From positions 13,170,993-13,234,992 of the forward strand of contig NC_064236.1 in NCBI RefSeq assembly GCF_023101765.2: DNA of 64,000 nt, written 5' to 3'. The translations under genes were made by a program, and so were the position numbers. This stretch comes from Spodoptera frugiperda. Lineage: Eukaryota > Arthropoda > Insecta > Lepidoptera > Noctuidae. The notes under the pieces are model-generated. The model ran no database searches. It was not told the DNA's origin and was given only the letters and a program-made list of their open reading frames with translations. Numbering within the stretch: the stretch's first letter is position 1; the number at the start of each line of letters is the position of its first letter. Positions 1-13,024 of this stretch are shown piece by piece.

Positions 1-865
1 TTATGTCCTCAAAGGTCTGCTACAAGATCGTGCGGTGAATACATACGTACTTAAGTTTGAATATTTTCTTACTTAGAATATGTAAAGTGTCCGGTTCACA
101 ACGACTACGACACTCGATAACGGTGTTGCTTGGGAAATTAGACTACATGTTACGCGGTCGTATATGATTTTCCCTGAGTTTTGTTCCCTACAGGGCTAGG
201 CAGAGATGCAGGTTATGAATGGCAATGGCAATAGACTTGCCCTATATTACTCGACAGTACTTGGGTATACCCGAAAACTGCGACTAGCTACCGAGAGTTG
301 GACTACAGCATCCTCAAAGTATTTATTTTATTTAATTCGGTTTAGTAATAAAGTAATTTCAGCAGTTCCATCTTAAGAGGATCACCCTTATTCAGCAGCA
401 GTGGCCGTATCTACCTCATACATACATATCCCTTAATATTAAAGTGTAGTAGCTTTAATTTAAAAGTTTGTTATTAAATTTTATAACTGACAGAAAACGC
501 ATAGCCGATATTACTGATCATACAGCGGATGTTTGACAAGTAAACGAGGATTGCAAACTTGCAAGCACTAAAAATTACGTACACGGGCTTACTGAAATTC
601 TTATGAGAAAGGAGGAAAATGCTGTTCTCACAATCGTAGGAATTTATGGGTAAAAAATTAAAGATATTTATCAACTTTTGTCGTGTTTATAAACGCCGAA
701 ATTCATCACTTTTATTAGTTTATTCATTTATTGACACTTCATCACGGAAAACCGACTTAACCGAAAAGTGGACTTAATAATCGCGACCTCTGTAATTCCT
801 GAATCCTCTACATACAAGGGGTTAGCCATATCTCTCCATTCTCCGCGCTCTTTTTTGGAAGAAGA
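1..865. other. AT-rich stretch, nothing recognised
   Basis: No coding exon, RNA gene or repeat boundary could be recognised here. Short open frames are scattered and of chance length. Confidence 0.5.
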
Positions 866-867
866 TG

Positions 868-1015
868 AAAATTATCAAATGTCTACAACTGACTTCTCCC
901 GCCTTGGGTGAAGTGAGAGGGTGTGTCAGACTCTTACTGACTATAACCCATCGTTCTTTGTGCCGGAGCTCAAAGCAGGAGTATCCAATATTCCTTCATG
1001 GAGGTGTCTCAAGAT
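868..1015 (-). repeat. Degenerate 3' tail of an R1-clade-like retroelement
   Basis: The stretch shares the order of blocks seen in the better-preserved tails at 13400-13547 and 13945-14100: a gacttctcccgcc block, a gtgtcagactcttactgact block and a caaagcagga block. Orientation matches the minus-strand copy. It is diverged and has no coding part. Confidence 0.6.
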
Positions 1016-3829
1016 GTTGTTTATGGCACATATAATTCACTTAAATCAACTACTTAAATTAAGGCACAGCTGTGTTTCAAAAAGAATTACCAACTCGCTA
1101 AATCGATCGCCATCTAACTTAAATCGATTAACATAATACCCACCGATACTTACAAAAATGCAGAATTAATAATATAACTAACAAAAAGCATATCCTTATG
1201 TTAAACACACATATTATAATACAACAAACACTAATATGTACAACAAGACTTCAATGCTGTCGGTAACAAAGCTGACAGAAGCTACAATAGACCGATGACC
1301 TAACACTGAACCAATATTGGCTACATTGAGTAGATTTATTTGAACAAAAGAGTGAAGTCATATTTCTGAGAAACATACAGCAAGCCAGCATCAGCATATT
1401 ATTAAGAAATAAATTAAATATACACAAGAATACAACTTTTTCCTAATAGGACACTGTGCACGTATTATAAAACATAGGTATTTTATATACACAACATATA
1501 ATTATTCAATATCAGAAAGGATTCTAGTGGATACACTAAATAAACACCACAGCAGCGTTGACCTATTTTAATGGAAGTCAACGTCCCCTATGTATTACGA
1601 GTAAATGGCAACGTAACTCCGAATACTGCAACACCATGGAAAACCACTCAAAACATTTATAAAACCTCTGATTCCTTACCCAAGAACTTGTAATTAGAAC
1701 TGAATAGTTTTTTTTTCTTGTAAATAAGGCGATGCCTGCGCTTCCCTACTCTGAGCTGCCAGCCCGAGTAATAATGAAATATCGACAACGCATGTGCAAT
1801 ATCGATTTTATATAGGACTTGCGCAGTTCACGAACGGAGATCATTCACTTCTGCACTGGCGCCGGAGCTTTTTAAAGCCAATTAGAGGCTTTTACCCCAG
1901 TATTCCAGCAGTGAATACAGTTAGGTTTTTGAAAAATGGTTTTACCATTGCTTTTTCCCATTATTTCATGATTTAATCAACATTCAAAAATATATTGTTG
2001 ATATAAATTCAAGCTGAATGGTCTGCAAAAATTTGACTGACGTGGCTGGCGGGTGTAGTTGTGGAATGGGTGCCACACCCAACTCCCCTATCCTCCGGGC
2101 ATCACGCATGTCTATTGTTTATCTTGAATGAATACAAAAAAAAAATAGTCAGTGCTACCTACATACAAATAACGATTCCAGAATTTATAAACGAGTTTTT
2201 ATAAATTACTATAAAGTATTTCGATTACTCTCTTTAGGTCGTTCTCTTTTGCAAAGAGACTTTAAATCTTCTTCAAAAATCTTCCAAACATAATTTTTAG
2301 TTCTGGCATTAACGTTGATTTCCAATTACAACCAATTATTTAACTTACAATAAATTTATCGTATTTAGTTCAAATTTTAGGTACCGTAACATATACAAAG
2401 AAATAGAAAACATCTCTAATCCCTTAGTGCAATATGAAGAAATATTAGAGCGTTCCACAATGCAATACGTCCATATTTTCTGTTCAGATTGTAAAACGCT
2501 GAAACGCCCACTAACCGGCTATTTAAAAATCAAACTCTCAAGCGTTTCTTCGGCTTCACATAAATGGGGCTCTTCGGAAATATAAATAATTGGATGCATA
2601 AAGCCTTCGTCGTACGACTTCTACTCTTTCAGAAGTGGATCCAGTCAATTAGTTCTGTGCAAAAAGACCCAGTCGTCCTACTGTCTTTTGGGCGTCCACT
2701 CGTTACCATATCTAACCCTAATAATGACAATAGGCCATTGCCTATTAACTCATTAGTTAAGGCGCTGTGCATAGTCAAAATAGGATTGATTCAGCAGTTT
2801 TTTTGCCCAATGTTTACATGTTAGAGCAACAAAAAAAATATATGTTAATCTTGATCATTTTTATGAATGGACCACCTTCTCCAAAACACGATTTCTATTA
2901 ATTTTCTCGATAGAAAAAAATCATAAACTAACCATTTAAATTGAAATTCTAGCCATTGTAACTATATTATTTATGAACATATCTTAATAAAATTAATAAC
3001 AGTGACGTAATTTAAAATAATAAAGGGATCTGCCTTATTTATTTGTCGATTGAAATGAGATATTTGTAAGAATTAATATAATTCATGATAAATAACTCAG
3101 AACGAATCGAACAAAACGTCGTCCGATCATGACATCTATTCGTTTCTCTTTCATTCCTACGCGGACCGGCAGTGACCGCTGAGGCGCGCTGCTTGGTGGA
3201 CCTATGTCAGTTTGTGTCAATCGCCGCTCAGAAAATAATCATTCACTAACATATATTTTTGCTGTTTGTAATATTTTATTTTGTAATTAGCTTTTTCTAA
3301 GTTGGGTTGTCAGTATATTTTTTTGTACGAAATCGATTTGAATTATAAGTTGTGTAAATACAATTAATTTTTTCATATACTATTACCGCGTAGCATGGTG
3401 CAGATGACACATTCAGTAACGTTCCGTACCATTCTTGAAAGGAGAAGGGGACTTTTGGGCCCAGCAGTTAACTAGTTGAAATGTATATTAAAAAAACCGT
3501 AATTTTTTTCTAAGGGAAATCACAAAATATGGTACCTTGTTTCTATCTGGGAAGCGAGAAAACTTAAATTAAGTTATCAAACATTTATGATTATTTAATC
3601 ATTTATGTATAACGTACTCTGTGATTTAAACTTCTTACAACACTCCTGTCTGATATCAGTCATATACCGATTGACAGATGACACTCGTTCATTGTGTTTC
3701 GTTCTGAGTGCGCACGTATTTTCCATGTTTTATTGTTTAACCCCACGACCTCGGCTTTATAAAGGACTTTTGACGGATCTTGCATTTCTAAATTACCTGA
3801 CTCTCTATTTTGGACAACTGTTTAAGCCT
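1016..3829. other. Intergenic stretch, nothing recognised
   Basis: Only short chance open frames, the longest 86 codons (2564-2824 and 3605-3865). A slightly GC-richer patch near 3160-3230 has no flanking splice sites or recognisable protein. Confidence 0.45.
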
Positions 3830-3834
3830 ATCAA

Positions 3835-4440
3835 TTGGATATTGACGACATGGATCGCTGTGTAAATTGTACAATTGCGACTGGTCGCAGTAACTCTATT
3901 GGCAGAAGAGTCTTGGAATTATTAGTTATTCGTCAGTGGCGTGCATCTCAGCCTGTATCTAGACACACGGCAGTGTGTCCGCCAAGTTCGAGCAAAAAAA
4001 CCGTCACACCGGCCGTGGGTTATATTACACGAACCATTTCGGGCCAAGTTCGACCCACCTATAACTCAAAATCTATTTTATCTACGCATATGAAATTTCT
4101 AGTATCTATCGAGATCTACTTACTTATCTAAAATACAAAATTTCATTAATGTACCTATTGTAGATCTTGAGATATTGACGTCAGAAAATCGCTATTTTTA
4201 CTATACACTCACTGACTGACTCACTCACTCATCAAAAACCTAGACCACTTCCAATGGTCGTATTGACTTGAAATTTGGCATGGAGGTAGGTCTTTAGGTC
4301 AAGGTAAAGGAAAAAATCTGAAAATGGCCAAGTGTGAGTCGGTTTTAAAAATAATGAAGGTGTAAATTCATACCCCTAAGGAACTAAAACAAAAAAATTA
4401 TCTGTATCTTCCAATGGTCGTACCGACCTAAAATTCGTTA
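3835..4440. repeat. Probable dispersed repeat (Lepidoptera-type)
   Basis: The stretch contains the repeated cactgactgactcactcact block and two related blocks around tccaatggtcgta (about 4250 and 4412), each followed by a similar AT-rich sentence. A 98-codon frame (3835-4131) crosses it but resembles no protein I know. I read it as a decayed transposon; family not identified. Confidence 0.35.
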
Positions 4441-4512
4441 CGAAGGTTTGTATTTAGTCAAAGTAAAGTAAAATAAGAAAAAAAGAAAATAAACCTTACA
4501 AAAATAAATGAA

Positions 4513-4854
4513 ATCCCACCCAAAACATAAATGTGAAAGGATGCCAAGTTCGATAATATTGGAATGCTTCGCCTATAAAAGAAGTGAGATCTAAATAAGT
4601 ACCAAGTTCCATACACAGACCTCAGTTAAAAATGATATAACTTGGCAAGTTTTAATAGAAAATTATATACTTGACTCATTGCGTTTAGTAGGTTTATAAC
4701 AAAGTGTGTGAAAACTTGCCAACTTGTTATATCATTTTTAGCTGAGGTCTGTGTATGGAACTTGGTACTTATTTAGATCTCACTTCTTTTATAGGCGAAG
4801 CATTCCAATATTATCGAACTTGGCATCCTTTCACATTTATGTTTTGGGTGGGAT
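4513..4854. repeat. Long inverted repeat (foldback element)
   Basis: The left arm, 4513-4653, and the right arm, 4711-4854, are almost perfect reverse complements: one substitution (gtt versus gct near 4625) and one 3-base indel (aacttggc versus aacaagttggc). The loop is 57 bases. Transcribed RNA from either strand would form a hairpin of about 140 bp. No transposase and no clear target-site duplication were seen. Likely a foldback-type MITE; a hairpin RNA locus is the alternative. Confidence 0.85.
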
Positions 4855-5084
4855 AATATGGTATCTCAGTTGGGAAAGATACCAAGAAAATATACCCCGA
4901 CCCCCTACCCAATTCTTAGATGACATTCTCCTAATTATTGAAGATGAATAATACATATTTTATACTAATATTGGTGTTTTATTTATATATCCTCCTGTCC
5001 CTTTTTTAGTTTTTAAAAGATTAGTGCCTACTGCGTCTAAGGGCCTATGCACACCACGTTTTTTAAAAGCGCCGTCGACGCGCG

Positions 5085-5545
5085 TTTGTAGCGATACAGA
5101 CGCGATACGTAACACCATAGACGTGTTTAGTGATGAGATGTACTGCTATGATGGATATGGATAGGAAGTCGATGATTTTTTGGAATAGAAAACAAATATT
5201 GTGCGTAGTTCAATTTTTATTTTTAAAAAACCCTTAATTATGTTGATGAAACAACGGAACATTATAAGATGGGTTAAAAAGTTGCTAAGAAAAATTATTT
5301 ACTTTTTATTCGTCCAAACTCATATTATTATCTGAGTCAGGATCATCTGAATCTGAATCTGTATATTGACATTATATACACGCAGATAAACTGCACAACT
5401 AAACAACACACTTTAATAACAAAACTAAAGAGAATTCAATGTATGCTGCGAGTATCGATAGCGATAAAAAAAGATCTTTCTAATGTCCATCCCTAATCAT
5501 GTGGTACTGAGAGACGTCAACGACATACAGGCAACTGTCACTAGC
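5085..5545 (-). repeat. Diverged copy of the 780-bp TIR element at 45159-45938
   Basis: Three blocks match the reverse complement of the element in DDR intron 1 in the same order: cgtgtttagtgatg (about 5125), gcacaactaaa..acaca (about 5395), and the run containing gctgcgagtatcgatagcga (about 5448). A block around acatacaggca (about 5523) corresponds to sequence beside the terminal repeat of the intact copy. The ends are eroded. Confidence 0.65.
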
Positions 5546-5682
5546 GCAAAAACTATAGTAGTAGTAAGTTTGTGTAAATTATTGTTCGATTTCGGTTTTA
5601 GTCATAAAAAAACTAATAAAAAAAATTAAATAAAAATGTATACAACATAATATTGAAAAAATAAGAAAACAAAAACTAATAC

Positions 5683-5758
5683 GAGTAATGAGATTCGATC
5701 TTGAGGATCACGGAACGCGAATCTAGACAGCAACGCACTGGGCCACTCGTCCATGAAA
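5683..5758 (-). repeat. tRNA-derived sequence (degenerate SINE head or tRNA pseudogene)
   Basis: On the minus strand there is an A-box-like tggcccagtgcg (from 5744) and, about 34 bases later, a B-box-like agatcgaatct (from 5701). No seven-base-pair acceptor stem can be drawn, so this is not a working tRNA gene. Confidence 0.45.
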
Positions 5759-6178
5759 CTATAGTAGCGAAATTACGCACCTAAATAAAATGGAATACGC
5801 GTATCAATGACATTTGCACGGTGCACCCCTCAGTACACGAGACCCACTTCACCTGCTTCACCCCCTCAAATACATAAAAGTTGTCTATTCACCGCGCCTT
5901 AACCGAAATAAATGTTATATTACATACTTTATATACTTACATACGTGTTTATGGAAAATTTTATGACATAACCTAATCTTCTTAAAAACAACCCTTTCAG
6001 GAATTTATTTACCAGTGCTGGGCGGTAGGTCAGAATAATACTTAAATAGAATATTTCCTACACAAGTACATACATATTGTATCTTTTCGATCCACTCCTA
6101 TAACAATGCTTGTATACATAGGTACATTAGTTTCAGGAGAACCTTAACGACTGAAATCTCAAGCAAACTATATGTTTT

Positions 6179-6370
6179 ACTAGCTGATGCCCGCGACTTC
6201 GCTCGGTGGACTTTGTGATTAATAAAAGTATGTTACTTCCTTCCCGTCCTATGTATGTTACTTCTTAGTACATCAGTTACCTGCCAATAAAAACGGTTGG
6301 GTCAAAATCGGCCCAACCGTTTTAGAGATTAGCTATAACAAACAAACAGTCAGACAAACATTTTAAAAAG
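6179..6370 (-). mobile_element. Helitron-like non-autonomous element, 3' end at 6180
   Basis: Read on the minus strand, the sequence ends in a cgaagtcgcgggca block followed by tCAGCTAGT, the characteristic 3' end of many lepidopteran Helitrons (CTAG then host T). The 5' boundary is not clear and is placed near 6370. Confidence 0.55.
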
Positions 6371-6389
6371 TATTATTTTAATGTACTTA

Positions 6390-9300
6390 CGTATGGTTAG
6401 TATCTATTAATATGCATGTAGTAAAAGCTGTTATTTCAATATTACAAACAGACACTCCAATTTTATTAATTATTCTAGATTGTTTGTGGAATATTTTTTC
6501 CTTTATTCCCGAACGCCCATTTATTCCTAAATTAGCACAATAATAACGTAACAAATGTGTTTTGTAGAGAATTTCACCGCGACAAAGACAAAGCAAAATT
6601 TGGAGGGAATATTTGTAAACAGCCACCTAATACCTTCCTTATAACTAATTATGATGTGATGACCATAGACCAGAATAGGTAGAATTATTTTTCAGTAGGT
6701 ACTTTCAGTACATACTTGTGTTTTCATGCAATGGCTAAAACTTTAGGCTTCTTGTTTTATCCACAACGAAGTTATGGCGGTCGAAATTGGCCTGAATGGC
6801 TTTTGAGAAAAACGATGGCACGGCCGTGCCGCTTTTTTGCTTTGCGTGCCCCTCAATTTTCCCGTAAATTATATTAACGAATAATATATGACCTGTATTT
6901 TTTGTTTTTTAATGTAAGTAAATAAATTTTGACGAAAATACGACACTTTTTAGTTCAAAATACTTTATAAGTTAATCAACAAATTCCATACGTTGCGGAT
7001 CAATGACATCAATTCATTCCTACTCTGATCACTGGTGATGAACCACTTAAAACTTCCATGAGTTAAAATTAAGCGACAAACATTTACTGCAGCAGTGCAT
7101 CGAAAACCTAATAAGCGACGTCGAAACAACAAACTTTTAAAAACTGACAGAACTTTGGGAAATTCAAAGAAAACTTTAATCATTCTACCAGTCATTAAAA
7201 GAAGTTTATCTCACTCCGGTTCAGGAATAACTTAACCAGGTTTCACTGTATATCACCAGCAGTTCATTTGTAAGGTAGAAATTCAGTCGTTATCTAAAAT
7301 AGCAGCAAGTTTAACCGCCTAGCTGAACCAGACTGACTTAGCTACGTACTTATTCATGCCTAGTCGGAGGGAACATTTCGGAACACACCCTATATTTAGA
7401 TTTAAAGTTGCTAGCGCGAAGAAGCTTGTAAGAAACGGGACTTAAAATCATTATAGCCACAGTCTATCTTATACACTACTTTTCTATTCTCGTGAGAAAA
7501 TACGCTTTTAGAAATATAGCAAAGATAATGGAGTATATTTATTCTAAGATTCAAAGTCGGACGTTTAATGTATCAGTATGGAGACGTGATGGATGAACCA
7601 TATCTAAACTTTACCGCCTGGCTAAAGTCCCAGCCTTATATGTTACCAGTGATCAAGACGACGGCAATTTCTTGTTACATATTGATAGTAGACTCTGAAC
7701 CAAGTAGGTGGGAAACTGATATTGTTTTACATGATGATATGCTAGAGTGTCTAGTGCTACAATTAAGGAAGATAAATAAAAGTTTTACTAGGTACTTTTA
7801 AAGTTAGGGAGGAGACCATGTTAAGATAAATGCTAAGACGTGCTTTGCTACACGATCTTGAGATCTTCACGGCATAGAATAAACTATCTTCCATTTCATA
7901 ATAAAATCAATAAGAAGATGTAATATAGAAGGAAATACAATATTACGGCTTATAAATTTATACCGCAACAAATGACACAATACCAATAGTTCATTCTATT
8001 CAATGTGTTTCGAAACTTTCTCTCTAGTATTCTAATTTCTAATAACCGAAGGAATGTCATGGGCAAAGACAGTACAAATTGGGTATTTTCCACTTTCGAT
8101 ATTAAGCCATTTTTTATAGTTACTGTTTAATTGGTAACACGTCATTACGTTCTGATTTGTGCCAATAAGTTTACGGTCCGATAAACATAGGTACATACAG
8201 TATTACCTACTTATTAAACAACCGAAGAAATATTTCAGCAATCGGTAAACAAATTAATATCTGTCTTAAAAATTGCTTCAAATAATTTCTCTACCATTTT
8301 TATATTATAAAAGTAGGATAATAGAAAAGGTTGATGCCAGAATAGGGTATTACCCAACGTGCAAAAAACCCAACAACATTGCTATGATCATGAACTCGAT
8401 AGTGTTTTTTGTATGTTTGCCGTCAGTTTTTTGTAACTCCTCCTAGATTAAGAGTGAACTGAAATAATAATGATGATGAAGCTAAAAAAACAACCGATGT
8501 GTAATAAAATGTTGTTTATGAAAATTGCCGACTATAAACCAAGAAAAACAAGTTAGACTGGACCATTGCCACAATTCACTTGATTGAGATTCCATCAACC
8601 ATATTCGTTGGCCTCCACAGGGCATTGTGAAGACACTATTGAAAAGAAAACAACAGGTAACTGGTAGCGTAACTTTTGGCGGGCTTACGAAAATAGGATG
8701 ATGCATTTAACGATCCGAATACTAATAGTGCAAGTTACGGAATTTTACCCTTTCCATGACCATGGCATGAGTTTTTCAATGATCTGAGAAACTGCCAAGT
8801 TGCACAGGCTCTGTACACGCGGAATACTAAGTCAGGTTCGTCAAAATTCTTTGACCTTGTCAGAAGTTGCCTCGATCGAGCTCTGCCAGCCGACACCGCT
8901 TGCTAATTACTAATATCAGTGTCGACCGACCTTCGGAATCTGTACTTAGTAGCAAAAAATATATTGCTTAATCGATCCAAGATTATGAATCGTTAATACT
9001 AGGTTAAAAGTTAAATAATAACACTACCTCTGGGAGCGTAATTATATGTTCTGTGCAAGTCCGCACCACCACCGGCTGTTAAGACACTTCCGAGTTTGCT
9101 GATAAATTCTCGAGCTAAGTAAAAACCTAGAAAAAACACGAATTAACTATGCAAACTTTAATTCCTCATGTCAATAGAGGTTTACAACGCCCAAAAATAT
9201 GAATGTCAATGGTTAGAGCATTCCGTGTTTATTTGTTCACTGGAATCCAACTGGATTCTTATGAGGTGTTATAATCGTAGTGTATATTGTTACATACAGG

Positions 9301-10530
9301 TTTTATAATTGTTGTAACCTTGTAAGTGGCAAGTCGAAGGGAGCTTAATAAAAATATCGGAACCGCGACTTCAAAGACTTGCTGTTTATCAATTTTTATA
9401 TAAGCGAAGTACCTATTATGAACTTAACATGTTTAAATTATTTCTGCAAATACTTCAATCAAACAGGTAAATAAGTGGCCTAAGTATTTACTTATTATGA
9501 AAATAAAAATAGTATTTGTGCTGTATTGTCATTAAACAATATGTAGAGTTCAATAATTCTATTAGGAGTTTTGAAGTGCAGTTGAGTCATGTATAACTTA
9601 TGTCCGCAAAACAATATCTACAAAGGTAGGTACAACTTTACGTTATTGCTACTTTTTGTGCTGCATTGATTACTTATTTGCACGTTCGTTTTTATAATGC
9701 CTTTATAATTGGTTTCTGGAACTGAAAATCAGCCAAAAGTCTTTTTTACATTATAAATATGACAGAGAATTGACCTTTACCTACCCAAGTTTAAGGCAAG
9801 CAGACGAGACAAAGTTTTTCTATGAAAGTCGAGGATTTGTACCTACGTCTCACTATTTACGTATGTCATAAAGTGAATATTAGTACTTTCGTGTAAATAG
9901 GTGTGCGTTCTGTTTACCGTAACTCGATCAGACAGGTTTCCTTATGTAGTACGCATACAACAGCAAATTTATTTTCATTGTGACTTATTGCGTTTACCGT
10001 TCAGTCTTACATTTGAAAAATAAAATAAATAGATGTTTAGTTCAGTTCTAGCGGTACCTATTCTATCTACCTACATGTTGGAAGCAATTTCTTTTAACGA
10101 ACTGACCAATATTCATACGTGATTATTGTTATCTTGGACGTGCTACCAAGAAATAACTGTAGCACTTAGGTATCGAAATAAGGAGTTGTTCATGTTCTTT
10201 TTTCATCAGTCCAAAAATGTAATCCTTTTATGTTAGATAATATGATTTATTGAGCTTTTACAGTCAAAGCACATATTTAGAATTGCAGATTTATTAGTAG
10301 TAAGCCAAACAAATATTTTGATTAAAAATCAATTGTTTAAAGTAAATAATCTGTTACACATTTGATTTGTTGGGATTTTTCTTGTACCTCAAATAGAGAT
10401 GTACGGACCCCGAAAGGTAAATAAAGCTGACAACAAAGTGCCAAATACCATTATAAAATTGTTGAATTCTCTTGGAATTGAAATCGAATTAAATTAACGG
10501 AAATCAAGTGGTCATAACTCATAAGCATGA
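6390..10530. other. Long intergenic stretch, nothing assigned
   Basis: No convincing exon. A 77-codon plus-strand frame at 7568-7801 and a 74-codon minus-strand frame at 8482-8706 have protein-like composition but no recognised domain and no convincing splice-site pair. Confidence 0.4.
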
Positions 10531-10568
10531 TTGAATAAAGTTTTAATCGATTGTTGCACGCGTCATGG

Positions 10569-10769
10569 TTACTTTCGCCGCCTTTCGTTGTCAGGGCCAA
10601 GCGAGCTGCGACTGCGATCAGACATTGAATCGATTCTAGTTCGCGCAGTACAAGTAGCATTCATCACCGCGCCTGTCGAGGTCGACTCTAGCGTCGACGT
10701 CGTGATCCTCGCTCTCTTGTTAGCTATGCTATTTAATAACAAACTTTCATTAGTTTTCGACGTAAACAT
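10569..10769 (-). other. Candidate first coding exon (minus strand), unassigned
   Basis: A 66-codon minus-strand frame begins with ATG at 10769 and is rich in Ser, Thr, Arg and Asn, unlike the Phe/Tyr/Leu-rich chance frames around it. It ends with a basic GPDNERRRK tail overlapping a possible weak donor (gaaa|gtaacc). It lies immediately downstream, in its own direction, of the GC-rich block 10770-11560, as a first exon beside a promoter would. No known domain is visible and no continuation was found to the left. The opposite strand is open too (10531-10779), so this is a hypothesis. Confidence 0.25.
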
Positions 10770-11560
10770 GCTACGGTGAGAACAGAGTTATTTTCTACAT
10801 TAAACATATACAAGGTGCACGTCACAATAGACGGACAACTAGCGAGGTGCTATTGTTAATGTATATTGTGTGGTTACGGGGCATCAGTGTGTGATTTCGT
10901 CATGTAGGAACGGGCGCTGAGACAACGTTCCGAACAGCTGTTTCATCCGAGCTGTGCACCTTCGGGCTCCGGGGTCGCAGCGCTCGGCTCCGCCGTCAAA
11001 GCCTCGTACTCCACGAATACAGGTTCCACTATCCACTTACTTGCAAAGGATCCTCCAGAAACATCCGAAACTGCTGCCGTTGGGTACTTCACCGGCGTAT
11101 GATATAGTCATGTTTGGTACAGCTTAACACACTATAAAATTAATATTTATTTATACACACACACGTTTGTTGGCGCGAGCTTGGAACGAGACACACGCGG
11201 AAAATTAAATACGTTTTAGAAAGTAATAAAAAGTTTCTTGGCGTTAGTTACTAGGGAAGGCGAAGGGAAGTATTAACTAAATAGTGCACTATAATGTCAC
11301 ATTCTGGTGATGTGTTATGCACTCTGCCTTCCCCGTACTGTAGCAAGGCATAAAGGAGGGGCGCGCGAGAGCACCGTCCACAGAGTAGCGTCAACTGTGA
11401 CTGATGAATGATACCTTGCTCGGCATGTTGTTCAACTTACTCGCTCGCTGTTTGCTCATGCGTGATAAACGGGGCCCGGCGCGCGGAGGCGCGGGCGCAG
11501 CCCCTCTCGGAGGTTCTATACCAGCCTAGCTCCTCGTCATCACGTTTGCCGCTAGATGGC
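10770..11560. promoter_or_regulatory. GC/CpG-rich block, possible promoter or non-coding exon region
   Basis: The patches at about 10910-11000 and 11340-11560 are clearly richer in GC and CpG than the surrounding sequence and contain no recognised transposon. In insects such islands often mark promoters or 5' exons of developmental genes. No TATA or initiator element could be fixed. Confidence 0.25.
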
Positions 11561-11599
11561 GTTAAAAGTTATTTGTTATTAGCCTTTCCGTAAAAACTT

Positions 11600-12510
11600 G
11601 CAAGTTTTTTATTTTACCGAGCCACATAGTGATTTTGTTTCTGAACATTTATATTTGTTACATTTTTATTCACAACATTAATTACCCACTATTATTGACA
11701 TTGCACTAAATCTTTGGTCCGCCTGCGAACACAAAGAAACGAACACTGTTTAATATTGATGGTATCAGGTAGAACATTTATTCAATATGGCCGAAAACAG
11801 GTCTTTGTTTTAGTGCCTTTATTTAAAAGTTATCGAATGCATTGTTAATGAAATATCGTAAAGATTAATATTTATCTAAAATATTTTTTAATGGGATTTT
11901 AGCTGACTTATCTTGCAGTTGTATTTAGGTATATTCCTCACTGCACTGGTGTGATAATTAAATATGTACTTAAATCATAATTTCAAAAATTTTTCCCTTT
12001 GGGTTAGGCAGAGGAGCATACCTACCTAAGTACCTACGAATACGAAACAATATAAAATACGTTTACGTTTTATTTAAAACACTGTTGGTCAAAGGTCTTC
12101 TCGCACAGAGAAGGCACGCACGCAATAAAACACCCACTTCGATAATTACCTATGAGTGGCGATAATAGCCATTAATAAATGGAGGGCGAGCCTATTGTTG
12201 GCAACGATGTATGAATGCCAGACATCTTACCTACTGAGTTGCATGCTCCTCATGATTTTTCAAAACAAGAAGTCATAAATAAAACGCTTTGCCTATTGCC
12301 CAATGCAAGTATCATACCCAAATTCATGCACGGGCGCTCGGCAGGACCCGCTAGCGAAAATATTATGCTGCCATTCACTGAAATGGTTTTTTTATTAAGT
12401 AAGTAGGTAATATTTGAACTTTGCAACAGCACTGAGTCCCTACTAGGTAGGGAGATATATAGGTAAGTGGTACCTACTTATGTATCTTTCCAATACCTAC
12501 TTAGTTTTTT
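11600..12510. other. Intergenic stretch, nothing recognised
   Basis: AT-rich sequence with chance frames only (63 codons or fewer). Confidence 0.45.
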
Positions 12511-12514
12511 TTAA

Positions 12515-12668
12515 ACGCACCAATCTCCCCAATCCACGATGCTCCAACAACCATTAAACTTGTAACGGCTCTGGTTTCGGGTCATGGACACCCGAAACAC
12601 CAGGGCCGTCGGCCATTGCAGCCATTAGGTGAGCTGCCCGCTCGTTTCGTCTTATTTACAAAAAAAAT
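12515..12668 (+). repeat. 3' tail of a lepidopteran non-LTR element/SINE
   Basis: The order of blocks (ctccaacaaccatt, gtaacggctctgg, cacccgaaacacc, ggtgagctgcccgctcg, then an A-run) matches a very common lepidopteran retroelement tail as I remember it. It ends in an A-rich run at 12658-12668. Confidence 0.5.
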
Positions 12669-12722
12669 TACGTTACGCTATGATCAATAGGAGCTGAGCA
12701 GCGAATGAGACCGCACGGGAAT
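12669..12722 (+). mobile_element. 3' fragment of a Lep1-like Helitron
   Basis: The sequence around cgctatgatcaataggag, then gagaccgcacgggaatagct, parallels the last quarter of the complete copy at 59522-59717 and ends in CTAAT rather than CTAGT. It abuts the retroelement tail upstream. Confidence 0.55.
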
Positions 12723-13024
12723 AGCTAATAGTAGATACAGTGACATATAAATTGATACACAAAATTGTCCATATTCATTCTATTAGGTAATTAATATCTA
12801 TAAATAACACACCGATTGAAAATTAATAATACCTTATAAAAACGATAGTTTGAATTGTAGTTATGTGTTTCGGCCATCGAATCGCCGACATGAATTCTCA
12901 CGTTCCCACTGCAGCCTACAGCGTTATCGATTTTTGCTATTTATAGGAGGGCTACCTACTACTGTACTAGTTTTGAAGCTGAAGCTTTCCCAAGCGTTAC
13001 AATAGACGTATCCCTGTTTCCAAG

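Noticed and set aside
7568..7801. 77-codon plus-strand frame with protein-like composition
   Set aside because: No known motif, no convincing splice acceptor or donor, no neighbouring exons.
10451..10660. 69-codon minus frame overlapping the 10.57-kb candidate exon
   Set aside because: Overlaps in another frame, has lower-quality composition and no start context; at most one of the overlapping frames can be real.
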